Source of the DNA: Rhizophagus irregularis | Taxonomy: Eukaryota; Glomeromycota; Glomeromycetes; Glomerales; Glomeraceae | Direction of reading: 5' to 3' | DNA length: 64,000 nt | NCBI RefSeq assembly: GCF_026210795.1 | Contig: NC_089458.1 | Span: 2,248,001 to 2,312,000, forward strand | Shown: positions 11,548 through 22,260 of the stretch, piece after piece | Layout of the letters: every line of letters begins with the position of its first letter | Numbering within the stretch: position 1 is the first letter of the stretch | Notes under the pieces: model-generated | Seen by the model: the letters and a program-made list of their open reading frames with translations, nothing else | The model's database searches: none | Told to the model about the DNA's origin: nothing | Program-made: the position numbers and the translations under genes

Positions 11548-13564
11548 ATGGCAAGCCAAATCGGACAAAAGTCTGTCAATGCACAGATAAATTATTACAA
11601 TTATTTCTTTCCATTTTTAGTAATTTTTCGCAGATAAACTGTAATGTTTTGCATTTATTATCTGCAAAACTTTCCAAAAATTTTTACAGATATTTTTTCT
11701 GAATTTTCCCATTTTTTATTATCTGAACTTCAACAGATAATTTATCTGTGCATTAACAGATAATTATCTGAATATTAACAGATAATCATCTGGGTATATG
11801 GCAAGCCAAATCGGACAAAAGTCTGTCAATGCACAGATAAATTTTCACAGTTATTCTTTGCCATTTTTAGTAATTTTTTGCAGATGATCTGTGATATTTA
11901 TCTGCGAAACTTTCCAAAAATTTTTACAGATATTTTTTCTGAATTTTCCCATTTTTTATTATCTGTACATTAGCAGATAATTATCTGAATATTAATAGAT
12001 AATCATCCAGATTTTAACAGATAAATTATTCTAATTATTAAGACAATAATTTGTATTTTAGTTTTAGAGAGAATAGTATTAAATGTATTAATTTAAAATA
12101 ATTTTTAAAAATTTATTTGTTTAATTTAAAAACAAATAGTACAATTGAGATATTAAAAAAAAATAATTCACTTCTGTTATAGTATAAAATAAAAATATAA
12201 ATAAATTATGTATCAAAAACTATAAAGTAATTATTATTTATTAATAAAATATTATAAAAAGTATATTAATAAACATTAAAAACTTTCCTTGTAAAGCATA
12301 AAAAAATTATGAAAAAAGTTTATATTTGACAAGTTTTAAACTTCTAAAAAAATTTTTTTTTAATTTATTACACAAAAAAATATATAAATCTGACAATAAT
12401 TTATCTGCTATTACCCAGTATGGCAAGCCAAATCGGACAAAAGTCTGTCAATGCACAGATAAATTATCACAGTTATTTCTTTCCATTTTTGGTAATTTTT
12501 CGCAGATGAACTGTGATATTTTGCATTTATTATCTGCAAAACTTTCCAAAAATTTTTACAGATATTTTTTCTGAATTTTCCCATTTTTTATTATCTGAAC
12601 TTCAACAGATAATTTATCTGTGCATTAACAGATAATTATCTGAATATTAACAGATAATCATCTGGGTAATAGCAGATAAATTATTGTTAGATTTATATAT
12701 TTTTTTGTGATAAATTAAAAGAAACATTTTTTAGAAGTCTGAAACTTGTCAAACTTAAACTTTTTTTCATGATTTTTTATTTATTGCTTTACAAGAAAAG
12801 TTTATAATGTTTATTAATATACTTTTTATAATATTTTGTTAATAAATAATAATTACTTTATAGTTTTTGATACATAATTTATTTATTATATTTTTATCTT
12901 ACACTATAACAGAATGAATTGTTTTTTTTTAACAATTGTACTATTTGTTTTTAAATTAAACAAATAAATTTTTAAAAATTATTTTAAATTCATACATTTA
13001 ATACCATTTTCTCTAAAACTAAAATGCAAATTATTATCTTAATAATTAGAATAATTTATCTGTTAAAATCTGGATGATTATCTGTTAATATTCAGATAAT
13101 TATCTGCTAACGTACAGATAAATTATCTGTTGATGCACAGATAATAAAAAATGGGAAAATTCAGAAAAAATATCTGTAAAAATTTTTGGAAAGTTTCGCA
13201 GATAATATATGCAAAATATCACAGATCATCTGCAAAAAATTACTAAAAATGGCAAAGAATAACTGTGAAAATTTATCTGTGCATTGACAGACTTTTGTCC
13301 GATTTGGCTTGCCATATACCCAGATGATTATCTGTTAATATTCAGATAATTATCTGTTAATGCACAGATAAATTATCTGTTGAAGTTCAGATAATAAAAA
13401 ATGGGAAAATTCAGAAAAAATATCTGTAAAAATTTTTGGAAAGTTTTGCAGATAATAAATGCAAAACATTACAGTTTATCTGCGAAAAATTACTAAAAAT
13501 GGAAAGAAATAATTGTAATAATTTATCTGTGCATTGACAGACTTTTATCTGATTTGGCTCGCCA
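11548..13564. repeat. 2-kb palindromic cluster of inverted MITE copies
   Basis: Units starting ATGGCAAGCCAAATCGGAC occur on the plus strand at about 11548, 11806 and 12419 and inverted at about 13316 and 13564. Each is followed by AAAGTCTGTCAATGCACAG and many ATCTG/CAGAT foldback words. The arms 11548-12370 and 12690-13564 are long imperfect inverted repeats of each other. A smaller palindromic copy sits in the middle, bounded by CTATTACCCAG and its complement. A partial extra unit trails at 13567-13612. No protein is encoded. The structure suggests a foldback transposon or nested insertions of one MITE family. Confidence 0.7.
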
Positions 13565-13612
13565 TTACAGTTATTTCTTTCCATTTTTGGTAATTTTTCG
13601 CAGATGAACTGA

Positions 13613-15059
13613 ATTAATAAGAAATTAAAGAAAATATATTTGCAAATAAAAAGTTATTTTGAAATTAAAGAAGATATTTTTGTAATAAAGTTTTTTTTGC
13701 ATTTGGTTTTTTTCGCGTCAAGAGATTTTTTTTCAAAGATTATCATCATAGTTTTTATTTTACTAAATAAAGCAATTGTGTATTTACCATATTTAGTATC
13801 GAGTACACAAAAGTCACGTTACTGAAGATTTTTTGGTGATGTTCTTGGAGTAGTTCTTTCTACATATAAATCATATGATTCTGATTCCATAGCATTCTTC
13901 ATGACATGATTAGCTTCATTTTAAATATATACTCACTTTATGTAACAATAATTTTCTTATATGGAAATATATATTACACAAAATATATAATTCCAGCTGA
14001 AATTATAAATCACGTGTCATAATGCTGGTAATGGATAAATTGGAATTTCAGAATAATTTTGGCATTTCAGAAAAGTTTCGGAAAAATTTCTGGGCCTGAA
14101 ATTAGTTTCAAAATTCGGAAATAGTTTTGAACAGCAGCTTTACTCCTAACAATATTGAAGATTTTAATTGGGACAAAGCCTTTGATCAGTGGGAAAAAGA
14201 GCAAGTACAACAGGTTAATCAGAATTAGACGATTCATTTATTAATTCGTACATAAATAGTTTTTTTTTTATTTTTATACATATTTTTTTAAAGCAAATTA
14301 AACTTTTTTTATATAATTTCTTATTATTTGTTAATGAATTTAGCTTCATATCCTGTAATATTGATCTTATTGATTTCTATTATATCAAATTAAAAAAAAA
14401 TATTTAGCATAAATTGTAATTTATTTACATTTAATTGTATCATAAAAGATAAACTTGAGAATAAAAGTTGTAATTATTATAGACTATATATTTGAAATTT
14501 ATTATACTTTAATGCTAAATAATTATTGATATTTTATATTACATCATTATTATAATAGTGTTATTATTTTAATTTTAGTAATGGTGATATAATATTAGTA
14601 ATATGTTGTAATAATATATTACAATTATTAAAATTAGAATTAATAAAATTAAAACTTAGTTAAAGATCCATCTTTTTTTTAGGTTAGCTTTTTTAAAAAA
14701 AAAACTTTTAATTTAGCAGTTTAATTTTGATAATTTTTTTTATTTTAATTAAAGTAATAAGAATTATTAATTAAAAAAAATTATTAAAATCAGATTATTA
14801 AATCATAAAATAATGTTTTTGTAAAGAAAAAGTTTAATTTATATGAAATATAATGATAAGTATACATTTAAAACTTACTTACTTCTAATAATGGTTTTTA
14901 AATAAAAGTTCAGATTTATTATTAATTTTACCAACTTTCTTATTTTATAATTTTACTATATATATATAGAATAACGTTTTAAAATTATATTAAATTTTAT
15001 CTTAGATTTTCAAAGACTTAAATTTTTTTAAATATTAAATAAATAAAATATTTTATAAT
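13613..15059. other. AT-rich intergenic spacer with one short coding remnant
   Basis: A frame without ATG at 14106-14228 ends FNWDKAFDQWEKEQVQQ...stop. The tryptophan/charged composition looks like a real C-terminal tail, but I do not recognise the family and no upstream exon is evident. The rest (14230-15059) is very AT-rich and featureless up to the AATTA target site. Confidence 0.35.
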
Positions 15060-15064
15060 AATTA
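15060..15064. other. Left copy of 5-bp target-site duplication
   Basis: AATTA lies immediately outside the first base of the left terminal repeat and matches 58368-58372 outside the right end. Rve-type integrases leave 4-6 bp duplications; Polintons usually leave 6. The site is AT-rich, so a chance match is possible but unlikely at exactly both borders. Confidence 0.75.
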
Positions 15065-15124
15065 AGTAGATAGATTAAGTAGACATCACTATATATATAG
15101 TGATATCTACTTAATCTATCTACT
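15065..15124. repeat. 60-bp terminal palindrome, left
   Basis: The first 30 bases (AGTAGATAGATTAAGTAGAC...CTATAT) are the reverse complement of the next 30 with one mismatch. The right-end counterpart is a perfect palindrome. The centre is (AT)n. Such terminal palindromes are used by hairpin-ended linear replicons and are substrates of telomere resolvases, but they could equally be paired integrase-binding sites. Confidence 0.85.
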
Positions 15125-16313
15125 TACACCATAGTGATGCCTACTTATAGATATTGATGTATACTTACTTATTTTTACATGTCTACGCCCCTTCGATGCT
15201 TTATTGCTATCCATCTGTTTTTACTGGTCTGTAACTGTTTGGTCGCTAAGCAGGGCAGAGGTTTGTTTTTCCACTCTATGACCCTTTTGGTTGCCATATT
15301 TGAGGTCGAGGGTGTGGTCCATTTGCTGGCCTTTTAAGTTGCTGAAATAGTGTAAAAAAATCGTCGGGTGGCGCAGTAAATTTGCAGTTCAGATTTTGGC
15401 CGGCTTTATACCATAATTTCGGCCAATCTTTGGAAATTAGCGCCATGGTAGCGTCCTGATAGCGTCCTGGTAGTATCCTGGAGCTGTCGTATGGAACTGG
15501 CTGGGAACCTGAGTGTTTCTATTAGTTTGCCAGTTTCAGGCCGAACTTGAATGCCGAATTTGTACTGCGCCTTACTTGCGCCAGTCGCGTGATCCTGTTA
15601 CAGCACCGAACACCCTTTCATAGTTACGGGCTAGTGACGAGAATATTTTCAGAACATTTTTGGCTTGGGTTGCGGGCTCTTCCCCGTTACCTTCCCGTCA
15701 CATTCGAGGTGGTGGTTGGTTGAAGGTTTGGAGATGTCCATTTGATTGCCGGATGAGGCACAAAGTGCCGAGTTGGCGACCCAGATGCGCAATCCTGCCT
15801 TCCATAACCCTTTTGATTGCTGAGGATGAGACTCGAAGTGCCGAATTGGTTCAGAATTTACAGCTTTCATACTCTTTTTCGTGTATTCTCCTGAATCTTT
15901 CTGCCCTCCCGATTTCTTTCCTGCCTATCAGCGGTAGTACCCCAGGTTGTAATTTCTTATTTTCTTTCCTTATATATTATTCTAACTTGGGGTACTACCA
16001 ATTTTATATTTTATTTTTCGCTCTTGCCTTTCTAGAACCCTTTCCCGTATAGTTACTACTCTGGGATACTTTAGGATACTACCACATCGACCACTTTGGA
16101 GTAATACTACATCGATCACTTTGGGGTACTACCACATCGTTTACTTTCTTTTGGCTTGGCGCTGGGTACTACACTAACCCAGTATTTTACTAGCAAGCAT
16201 ATTCGCTCAAAATTATATAGAATTTTTATTTTGAACTTTGCTAGTTTCTCTGTTATTTTATACTGCTTTCTTGCATATACACCATGCTTCTTGCGCAAAA
16301 AAATGCTGGGCCT
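15065..16313 (+). repeat. Left terminal inverted repeat
   Basis: It matches the reverse complement of 57116-58367 nearly throughout, with scattered substitutions and small indels. From outside inwards it holds the 60-bp terminal palindrome, iterated half-sites of the form ATAGTGATG.CTACTTA (15065-15170), a more GC-rich central block (15180-15900), a GGTAGTACCCC/GGGGTACTACC foldback (15930-15990), and three copies of ACCACATCGA-CACTTTGG-like words (16080-16150). The F-box gene at 16284 starts inside its inner edge. Reading frames within it are conserved only because the repeat is duplicated. I see no gene. Confidence 0.9.
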
Positions 16314-16697
16314 GGCCCACTTGTTTGTTCCGAACTGCTTGAATTAATTTTTAGTAATCTCAAGATTAAAGATATACTATATTCCTGTCTTACTATAAAT
16401 CATCAATGGAATTTTGAAGCATTTCGAGTTATTTTAAAGCAAAATGAAAGGGAACTTCGTGAAGATCTTGATTTTATAAAATATCGGTTAGACTGGAGTA
16501 AACAAGAAATAACCCGTATTCATACAGTTCTTTATACTCTGTATTATGATTGGATTACAGCAGGAGAAGAAATTGCAAATGTTCATGCAGTAATCAAATC
16601 CCATATAAATAATCTTACAAGTATTCTTCCCTGTCTTATTAAGTCTTCTGTCTTACGAAACAAATTTCATGTACAATGGCAAAATCTTTATAAATAA
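16284..16697 (+). CDS. F-box-like cargo protein
   Basis: A 137-aa frame starts with an ATG at 16284, inside the inner edge of the left TIR. Residues about 10-45 read GPLVCSELLELIFSNLKIKD...NHQWNFEAF, resembling the F-box of fungal SCF ubiquitin-ligase adaptors (LPxELLxxIFxxL). The rest is helical and charged with no LRRs. An F-box protein would bind Skp1 and direct a partner for ubiquitination, but the target is unknown. It is the first inward-facing gene from the left end, so its promoter presumably lies in the TIR. The frame looks whole. The fold call is tentative because the motif is short. Confidence 0.45.
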   Translation: MLLAQKNAGPGPLVCSELLELIFSNLKIKDILYSCLTINHQWNFEAFRVILKQNERELREDLDFIKYRLDWSKQEITRIHTVLYTLYYDWITAGEEIANVHAVIKSHINNLTSILPCLIKSSVLRNKFHVQWQNLYK

Positions 16698-17002
16698 ACG
16701 AAAAAATTGTTAAAAGATATCGATCTACTTGATAATATCAATAATACATAAAAAGAGCGAATATATAGACAAGATTGTTGAGCTGTATTGTCAAGTACTC
16801 TTAGCCGAAATTGCCACTTCCTGCTAAGAATACTGGCGATATTTATTTTTACTTATGCAATAGTAGTAGCCAAGTTTAATTTTACTTTCGAACTTGCACC
16901 TGGATTTGCATATATCCAGATCGATTCTTCTGGCCAAACTAGTCCAGAGCTAATGATCACTACCGCAAATTTCTGTATGTGATATTCTATTGTACCTATA
17001 AA

Positions 17003-17518
17003 ATGCAAGACGATATTAATACTAAAGCTTTGGCATATGCCCAAAAGCGTGAAAGAAGATACTTAGCTAAAGTTAGTTCTAATACATATTTATGGGCATG
17101 TAAAAAAGGCCATCAATGGGAGGCGCCATATAAAAATATGAAACAGAATTATAGATGGTGCAATATTTGTCCTAATGTACCAGAAAGAACATGCTGGTAT
17201 ATATTTGAGGATTTATTGCATAAAAAATTTCCTCTCCGAAAACCTAAATTCTTGGAGGGATTACATCTAGATGGATATAATGAAGAACTAGGCTTGGCTT
17301 TTGAATATAGCGGTAATCAGCACTATCAAATCGTCCCTTTTTTTCACCCGCAAGGGCAGATGGATCTAGATGCACAAATCTGGCGTGATTGGAAAAAGAA
17401 AGCGTTATGCTATCGGGAAGGAGTAATCCTTATTACAATCCCTTACTGTATAGTAGACTTAGAAACTTTTATAAGGAGCGCTTTGTACGCATTCGGTTAT
17501 CTCCCAATACCCACCTAG
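17003..17518 (+). CDS. Zinc-ribbon plus PD-(D/E)XK/Vsr-like endonuclease protein
   Basis: Residues about 25-60 contain a treble-clef zinc ribbon, W-C-KKGHQW ... W-C-NICP. The C-terminal half follows the pattern of a small endonuclease fold known from phage and giant-virus proteins: HLDGYN, then LAFEYSGNQHYQ, a D-x-KK helix, and GVILITIPYC. Such proteins may nick DNA or act as homing-type nucleases. I infer a DNA-processing role in the element. The ATG at 17003 gives about 171 aa and the stop is at 17516-17518, 42 bp from the convergent integrase end. The frame is open a little further upstream but without ATG. Confidence 0.55.
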   Translation: MQDDINTKALAYAQKRERRYLAKVSSNTYLWACKKGHQWEAPYKNMKQNYRWCNICPNVPERTCWYIFEDLLHKKFPLRKPKFLEGLHLDGYNEELGLAFEYSGNQHYQIVPFFHPQGQMDLDAQIWRDWKKKALCYREGVILITIPYCIVDLETFIRSALYAFGYLPIPT

Positions 17519-17560
17519 GAGGTAACATGGGCTCTTCCTTAATATGCATCAATTGTTCTC

Positions 17561-18541
17561 TCACGAAAGGGCGTTGGGGTCCCCTGATTCATCTAAATAA
17601 TATAAAATAGGCATTGGAGGATTCTTTCCAACAACAATTTTCCGAATCTTATGCAGGCTGGGAGACCATATCGGATCTGTTATTCTGCGTCGTTCGAAAG
17701 GATCATTTTCCCACTCTCCAGGAGCGAGCAAAAATCGGATAGTAGTACTCTTTGGTAGTTGTGGTTCATCAACACCTATTGGGCGATTATATTTTACTGA
17801 TGGTTTGGAATATATCTGCTCAAGTTTTGTGGCGTCATTAGGACTCATCCCAATCAATCGAGTTGGACTATCATTCATATTATCAACAATTTTTCTTGCA
17901 AACTGCTCACATTCTCTACAGCACTTGCCAGTAGGTAGGAGAAACTCTATTGAATACTGATTTTTAAAAACTCTATATTCAAATAATCCAGCATAACGAT
18001 CGATCATTGCAAAACTTGTATGCCTGAAACGTGCTATAATTCTTCGGATCTCAACGCCATGTTCATTCATTAATAAAGTCACGTATCCCATAAACTCAGT
18101 GCCCTTATTACATTGCAATTTTCGAGGCCAGTTAAGAGGTTTATCAGGATTATCATATATACTCTTAAATGCTTCCGCAACTTCCTCACTGCTCTTTGAT
18201 GTTAAAAAAACGAAATCTTTATATCTAGTCGCGCAGTCTATAACCAATAGTACATAGTAATATATTGGGCCATCATTATCTAGTAAATTTGTATCCATAT
18301 TTTCATCATATGGTATTTTGATTAAATCACATTGGTGTACAGTATTTGGCTTCGTGATTTTAGAGTAACTGGCATAAGGTATATGCTTTGGTGAAGAACG
18401 AAAAATTTGATACATTGCTTGGCCCTCAAGCCATTTTTTTACATTAATAAATGGAAAGCTGTAGCCGGCTTTTTTACAAGCATCCCACAATCTCTTAACA
18501 TTTTGATACAGACCTTCAGGACGATAATATAGTTTTTGCAA
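17561..18541 (-). pseudogene. rve-type integrase (Polinton/Maverick-like)
   Basis: This part of the element would insert its DNA into the genome by DDE chemistry. The N-terminal part QKLYYRPEGLYQNVKRLWDA resembles the zinc-binding region that opens Polinton-type integrases. Next come the rve core landmarks VHQCDL, YYYVLLVIDCATRYKDF and KGTEF, and a basic C-terminal segment (TIRFLLAPGEWE, DPIWSPSLHKIRKIVV) like the chromo/SH3-like tail of such integrases. The open frame is about 326 residues; further integrase-like sequence lies upstream on the same strand. Treated as a fossil part and probably not whole. It faces the endonuclease-like gene end to end and lies back to back with the ATPase. Confidence 0.8.
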
Positions 18542-18813
18542 GGCAAGATGCTGGTCTAAATTATGAGCTTTTTAGGGATCGATATTAATCGTAGGTATTT
18601 GTTTTGCTATGATTTGATTTAGCTCTCGCGCTTTTTGAGGATCGATATAAATAACCGGTCTTTCGACTTGGTGCTCTCCCATTCCAATTTTTATAATTAC
18701 AAAAAAAAGCTAGCATCTATAAAGTCAGATTCTATTTATTAGCTAGGGCACTTTTTTCCTTGCGGTTAACAAAAATATGTTTCTTGAATAAGTATCCTAG
18801 CTTTTCAAAAACT

Positions 18814-19606
18814 ATGGAGTATTACGAGCTATGCAAATTAGACGAAACTGTACCTTCGAAAAAACAGAATCCATTTGCTCCTAAACTTTCATTTAGACTA
18901 GAAGTTGCGGGCACCTCTGAGTCAGGAAAGACAAAGATGGTAGTACATCAGCTCCTAGGAAGTAAATATCCAAAAGTATATCCATGGATGTCTGGTGAAA
19001 AACGTGGTCATAAAATACCAAAAGACGGAAGCAAAAATTTTGGTAAAAGATATATTCTGTGTGATGATCTAATTGTTGTTACGCAACACCAAGATGAAGA
19101 GCTATGGGAAGTAGTACAATGTTTTTATGAATTTATAGCCATGGATAAGCAAGCTCCATGGTATGAAAATGTGAGATTCAAGCTAATCGCACCTGAAGAT
19201 CTACCTGATATTTCATCTTTCAAAAGAACTGGCCGATCTACTGTTATAGTCTTTTGATGATCTTGCCGTGAAACCTTTGGCAACTCAGCTAAAAATTGTT
19301 CCTTTCTTTAGATCAGGCAGACATGAAGGAATTAGCTCAATTTATATTGCCCAGCATTTCTATGAAATCCATCAAAATATACGCAGAAATTTTAAATATA
19401 TTTCATTGCATCGTGGATGTGGAACATTAGATAGTATAAAACGAATTCTTAAAGATATGTATGATGATTATGAGCCTCTAGCAAAAAAAGTTTATGAAGT
19501 GATAAAAAAATATTTCGTGGTTATTGATATTCGAAGACCATCTGATGACCCCTTATCAATTAGATTTAGATGGGACAAACCTTTAAAGGATTGGCAAAAT
19601 GATTGA
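18814..19606 (+). pseudogene. A32/FtsK-HerA-like genome-packaging ATPase
   Basis: In Polintons and nucleocytoplasmic large DNA viruses this ATPase pumps DNA into the capsid. Evidence: a P-loop GTSESGKT about 32 residues after the ATG at 18814, and in the second half the family-typical block RSGRHEGISSIYIAQHFYEI (arginine finger and sensor region), followed by SLHRGCGTLDSIKRILKDMY. Spacing and total length (about 260 residues) fit the A32 class. The region is broken. It is divergently paired with the integrase across about 270 bp, which probably hold both promoters. Confidence 0.75.
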
Positions 19607-19685
19607 TTCGTGCTTTGTGGCCTCATTCATATCCATAAGGTAAAGTTTCATAGGGGGTAGTCCTGTCTTTTGGTTCTTCTGCATA

Positions 19686-20054
19686 TCAGATTGGAAATGC
19701 ATAACCTTGATTTCTATTTAAGGGTATTTTATAGTTCAGAATATTTTTTTCTTCATTGTAAGATGAATATAGACGAGAGAATACGCACCTTAAGATGTAT
19801 ATGATTAGTAATACTATTATGAAGATGATTGCATGCTGAAAAAATAAGGAATAAGGCAATTCTGAGGTTATTTCGGGGCTAGTGATTTCGTTACCTTTCT
19901 CCGGTCCTTTATCACCTCCAATCGCTTCATTTTGCTTAGATTTGCTGGATGTTTTTGAAATATGCTCTAATAAAAGAGAATTAGTTTCTTGAAGAAGGGA
20001 ATCTTTCTCTATCACTGCCTTTTGTGCTAAAAGTAAATCATCTCTCACCCGCAT
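19686..20054 (-). CDS. Membrane-anchor segment of a coiled-coil protein
   Basis: A 122-aa frame with an ATG at 20052-20054. A polar helical first half (IEKDSLLQETNSLLLEHI) is followed by one strong transmembrane helix near residues 72-95 (AIIFIIVLLIIYILRCVF) and a short basic tail, so the protein would be anchored near its C-terminus. It abuts the coiled-coil frame at 20054-20569 and the two probably belong together functionally. No family recognised. Confidence 0.4.
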   Translation of the reverse strand: MRVRDDLLLAQKAVIEKDSLLQETNSLLLEHISKTSSKSKQNEAIGGDKGPEKGNEITSPEITSELPYSLFFQHAIIFIIVLLIIYILRCVFSRLYSSYNEEKNILNYKIPLNRNQGYAFPI

Positions 20055-20569
20055 TAATTCATCCTTTTTTTGGCCAGTGTATCTTCTAACTCCGTATTTG
20101 CCAATTCTAAACTAATATTTTCGTCAGATAGTTTTATGTATTCCAGTTCAGATTTACGCTTAAGAAAATCCATCTCTGATAATCTCTTTTGTACCAAAGA
20201 AACATCCTTCTCTAATTCCTCTATTCTTAATTGGAGAGCTTGTATCTCTTCTAATTTTGTAGCGATCTCGCTCTTAGTACTTGCAAGAGAAATCTCTTTT
20301 TGATTAATCTCATTTTTGAATTCTCTCGCCTCATCTTCAAGCTGGCATACACGCTCTGAAAAACTCTCATTATTTTTTATCAAGAGACTGTTTCTAGTGC
20401 CAAGCTGAATACCTAAGCTTAAAGCGATATCTAGATCATGTTTTAAACGTTGGTTCTCAAGCTCAGTTCGGCTAGATGGATAACAATTAAATGGTGAATC
20501 TCCAAGTTTATTGCCAGATACCAAGGGTGTCCCATTATTTATTTCATTTAGCGTATATATGTTTGCCAT
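20054..20569 (-). CDS. Coiled-coil protein
   Basis: A 171-aa frame from an ATG at 20567-20569. After a polar N-terminus, residues about 35-165 are almost continuous heptad-rich coiled coil (EIQALQLRIEELEKDVSLVQ, LELANTELEDTLAKK). I do not recognise a family. The context, next to a membrane-anchor frame and beside the ATPase, would suit a structural or membrane-tethering part of the element. Confidence 0.45.
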   Translation of the reverse strand: MANIYTLNEINNGTPLVSGNKLGDSPFNCYPSSRTELENQRLKHDLDIALSLGIQLGTRNSLLIKNNESFSERVCQLEDEAREFKNEINQKEISLASTKSEIATKLEEIQALQLRIEELEKDVSLVQKRLSEMDFLKRKSELEYIKLSDENISLELANTELEDTLAKKRMN

Positions 20570-20935
20570 ATGAATTTATTTGAAGGCAAAGTTTTTTATG
20601 ATTTTTTTTTCCTGACGGCCATCAGCGAAATTATCATTCATATGTATATTTTTTCTTCGAATATGGAAAAAAGGAGTTCAGAATCAAACCAATATCAAAC
20701 TAATAAAAGACTAATAACAAACTAGTTTAAAACAAATATGATATTTGAAGTATATATATCCTAAACCTATTTTTTATTTGAATCATGATTATAGCATGCT
20801 ACACTGTAAAGAAAGCGAACTACATATATGTAATAAACCAATGCCAGACTAATGCCAGACCAATGTCAGACCAATATCAAATAAATTTTCTACAAGTTTT
20901 TTATTAGTATCATACAGATTTATTACTAGCAAACT
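20570..20935. other. Divergent intergenic region of the element
   Basis: AT-rich 366 bp between the minus-strand coiled-coil gene and the plus-strand small gene. It contains short direct repeats of ACCAATATCAAAC/TAATGCCAGAC-type words (20697-20720 and 20838-20880), candidate regulatory repeats for both divergent genes. Confidence 0.4.
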
Positions 20936-21154
20936 ATGAGCAAAAAACAAACAACCCATACTCGTAAATTTCTTAGATCAGATGCCCGACGCTTGTCATC
21001 TGAAGCTATTGAAGAAATTAGAAATGCTCAGAATAATATTCCAGATGCTCGGTGTATTATGTGTAAAAAGCATCGTATAGGATCAACAACATATCAAAAA
21101 ATAATTGATAATAAGAGGCCTCCCGAACCTACCGGGAATGGCGTAGAATCATAG
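20936..21154 (+). CDS. Small basic protein with CxxC
   Basis: A 72-aa frame from an ATG at 20936. It is basic (KKQTTHTRKFLRSDARRL), then has a short helix and a single CIMCKKH group that could be half of a zinc site. No family recognised. The following DNA to 21498 continues in a similar composition. Confidence 0.35.
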   Translation: MSKKQTTHTRKFLRSDARRLSSEAIEEIRNAQNNIPDARCIMCKKHRIGSTTYQKIIDNKRPPEPTGNGVES

Positions 21155-21264
21155 AATCTGTTAGCATCTCTGACCAGATTTCAGAAAATAATCAGGAATC
21201 TTTACATGATACTTCCTCCTCCACTATCATACAAGAAGACGGGATCACTCATACGGAATATCCT

Positions 21265-21498
21265 ATGGATAATGAGAATGATGCAAATTCTAATGGTCTG
21301 AATACAGTAACTAATGGGCGAAAAGATAAAGTTAATTGGAAAAAAAAGGCTAGTATAAAGCTAAAAGACGAATCTTCTTCTGCAGATAATAAAGTAGCCA
21401 ATTCTTTTAAAGATGATACATCTAGACGGGAATTTGATCTTAATAAATTAGTAAATATTACTAGAGAAGCTGTTATGCATCTGATCTATTCTCCATAA
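21265..21498 (+). CDS. Small acidic/Lys-rich protein, C-terminal region
   Basis: A 77-aa frame from an ATG at 21265 with low-complexity Asn/Lys/Ser sequence and a conserved-looking end (EFDLNKLVNITREAVMHLI). It ends 70 bp from the convergent protease part of the Gag-like region. Function unknown. It may be the tail of the protein starting at 20936. Confidence 0.3.
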   Translation: MDNENDANSNGLNTVTNGRKDKVNWKKKASIKLKDESSSADNKVANSFKDDTSRREFDLNKLVNITREAVMHLIYSP

Positions 21499-21567
21499 GT
21501 CGTGAGCATTTTTCTGCAAGAATATTACCTGCATTTAATGCCATGTCAAGCCATCTCTCAGTTTTTA

Positions 21568-22260
21568 TTAGTCGCTCTTCAAGCTCTTCACACTTTTTTT
21601 TAAATCCTCCTCACTAGTCGGGTTAGAGGAATCGGTAGATACTTGGTCCTGATCTTCTTTTGGTGGATCTTCAATTTCTGGAGTTTTGCTAAAAGTTGGG
21701 ATAATGTAAGCTTTCCCATGTAACTTCATTCGGAATTGATTTTTATTTGGATCGAGGACACCTTGAACTTTCCTAATCCATGTCATACCTAAACATAATA
21801 TTGGTTCGGGTTCTCCATTATCAATACGAGTAAAATTTCCAGTAGCTGTGACAGTTTTACCATTCTTATCCTTTATACTGATTGGTACATCAGTAAACCA
21901 TCCCAATGAATCGGTAATGTGTTTGGAATTACCTTTTATTGCGAAGTCCGATGGCTTATCAGCTTTCCATCCAAGAGCATTAATTGTTGCATCATTCGCT
22001 CCCCCAAACTCACTCGCACTATCTAAAAAAGAATTAGAAATCGTTAAATCATCTATTTTAGCATTCAGATATTGTAATGATGAAAACCACTCATCTGATA
22101 TTGATTCTTTCTTCTGAACTGTATGAGACTGACACATTTTTCGCATTGCCGGTGAAAGTTTTGGAAATAATTCATCATATGTTTTTGGCTGACTGGACTC
22201 TAGAGGTAACTTATCATTTAATGGTAGTTGTTTTTTTTTCAGGTGTATAATACCACGCAT
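21568..22260 (-). pseudogene. Retropepsin-like aspartic protease part of Gag-Pro region
   Basis: Last part of a Gag-protease-like polyprotein read right to left. The mid-section has the layout of a retroviral-type protease: an active-site-like loop NSFLDSASEFGG followed by INALGW, an ITDSLGWFTDVPI strand, then EPILCLGMTWIRKVQGVLD, which corresponds to the second conserved Gly-rich strand (ILG.dWL). A Lys/Ser-rich acidic tail follows. In retroelements this enzyme cleaves Gag. No reverse transcriptase follows here; downstream is a convergent small gene. Fossil, broken. Confidence 0.65.

Noticed and set aside
15660-16052. A 130-codon plus-strand frame in the left TIR, mirrored by a frame at 57373-57576 in the right TIR
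   Set aside because: The similarity is explained by the inverted repeat itself. The composition is that of translated non-coding DNA, the two frames differ in their starts, and no motif is present.
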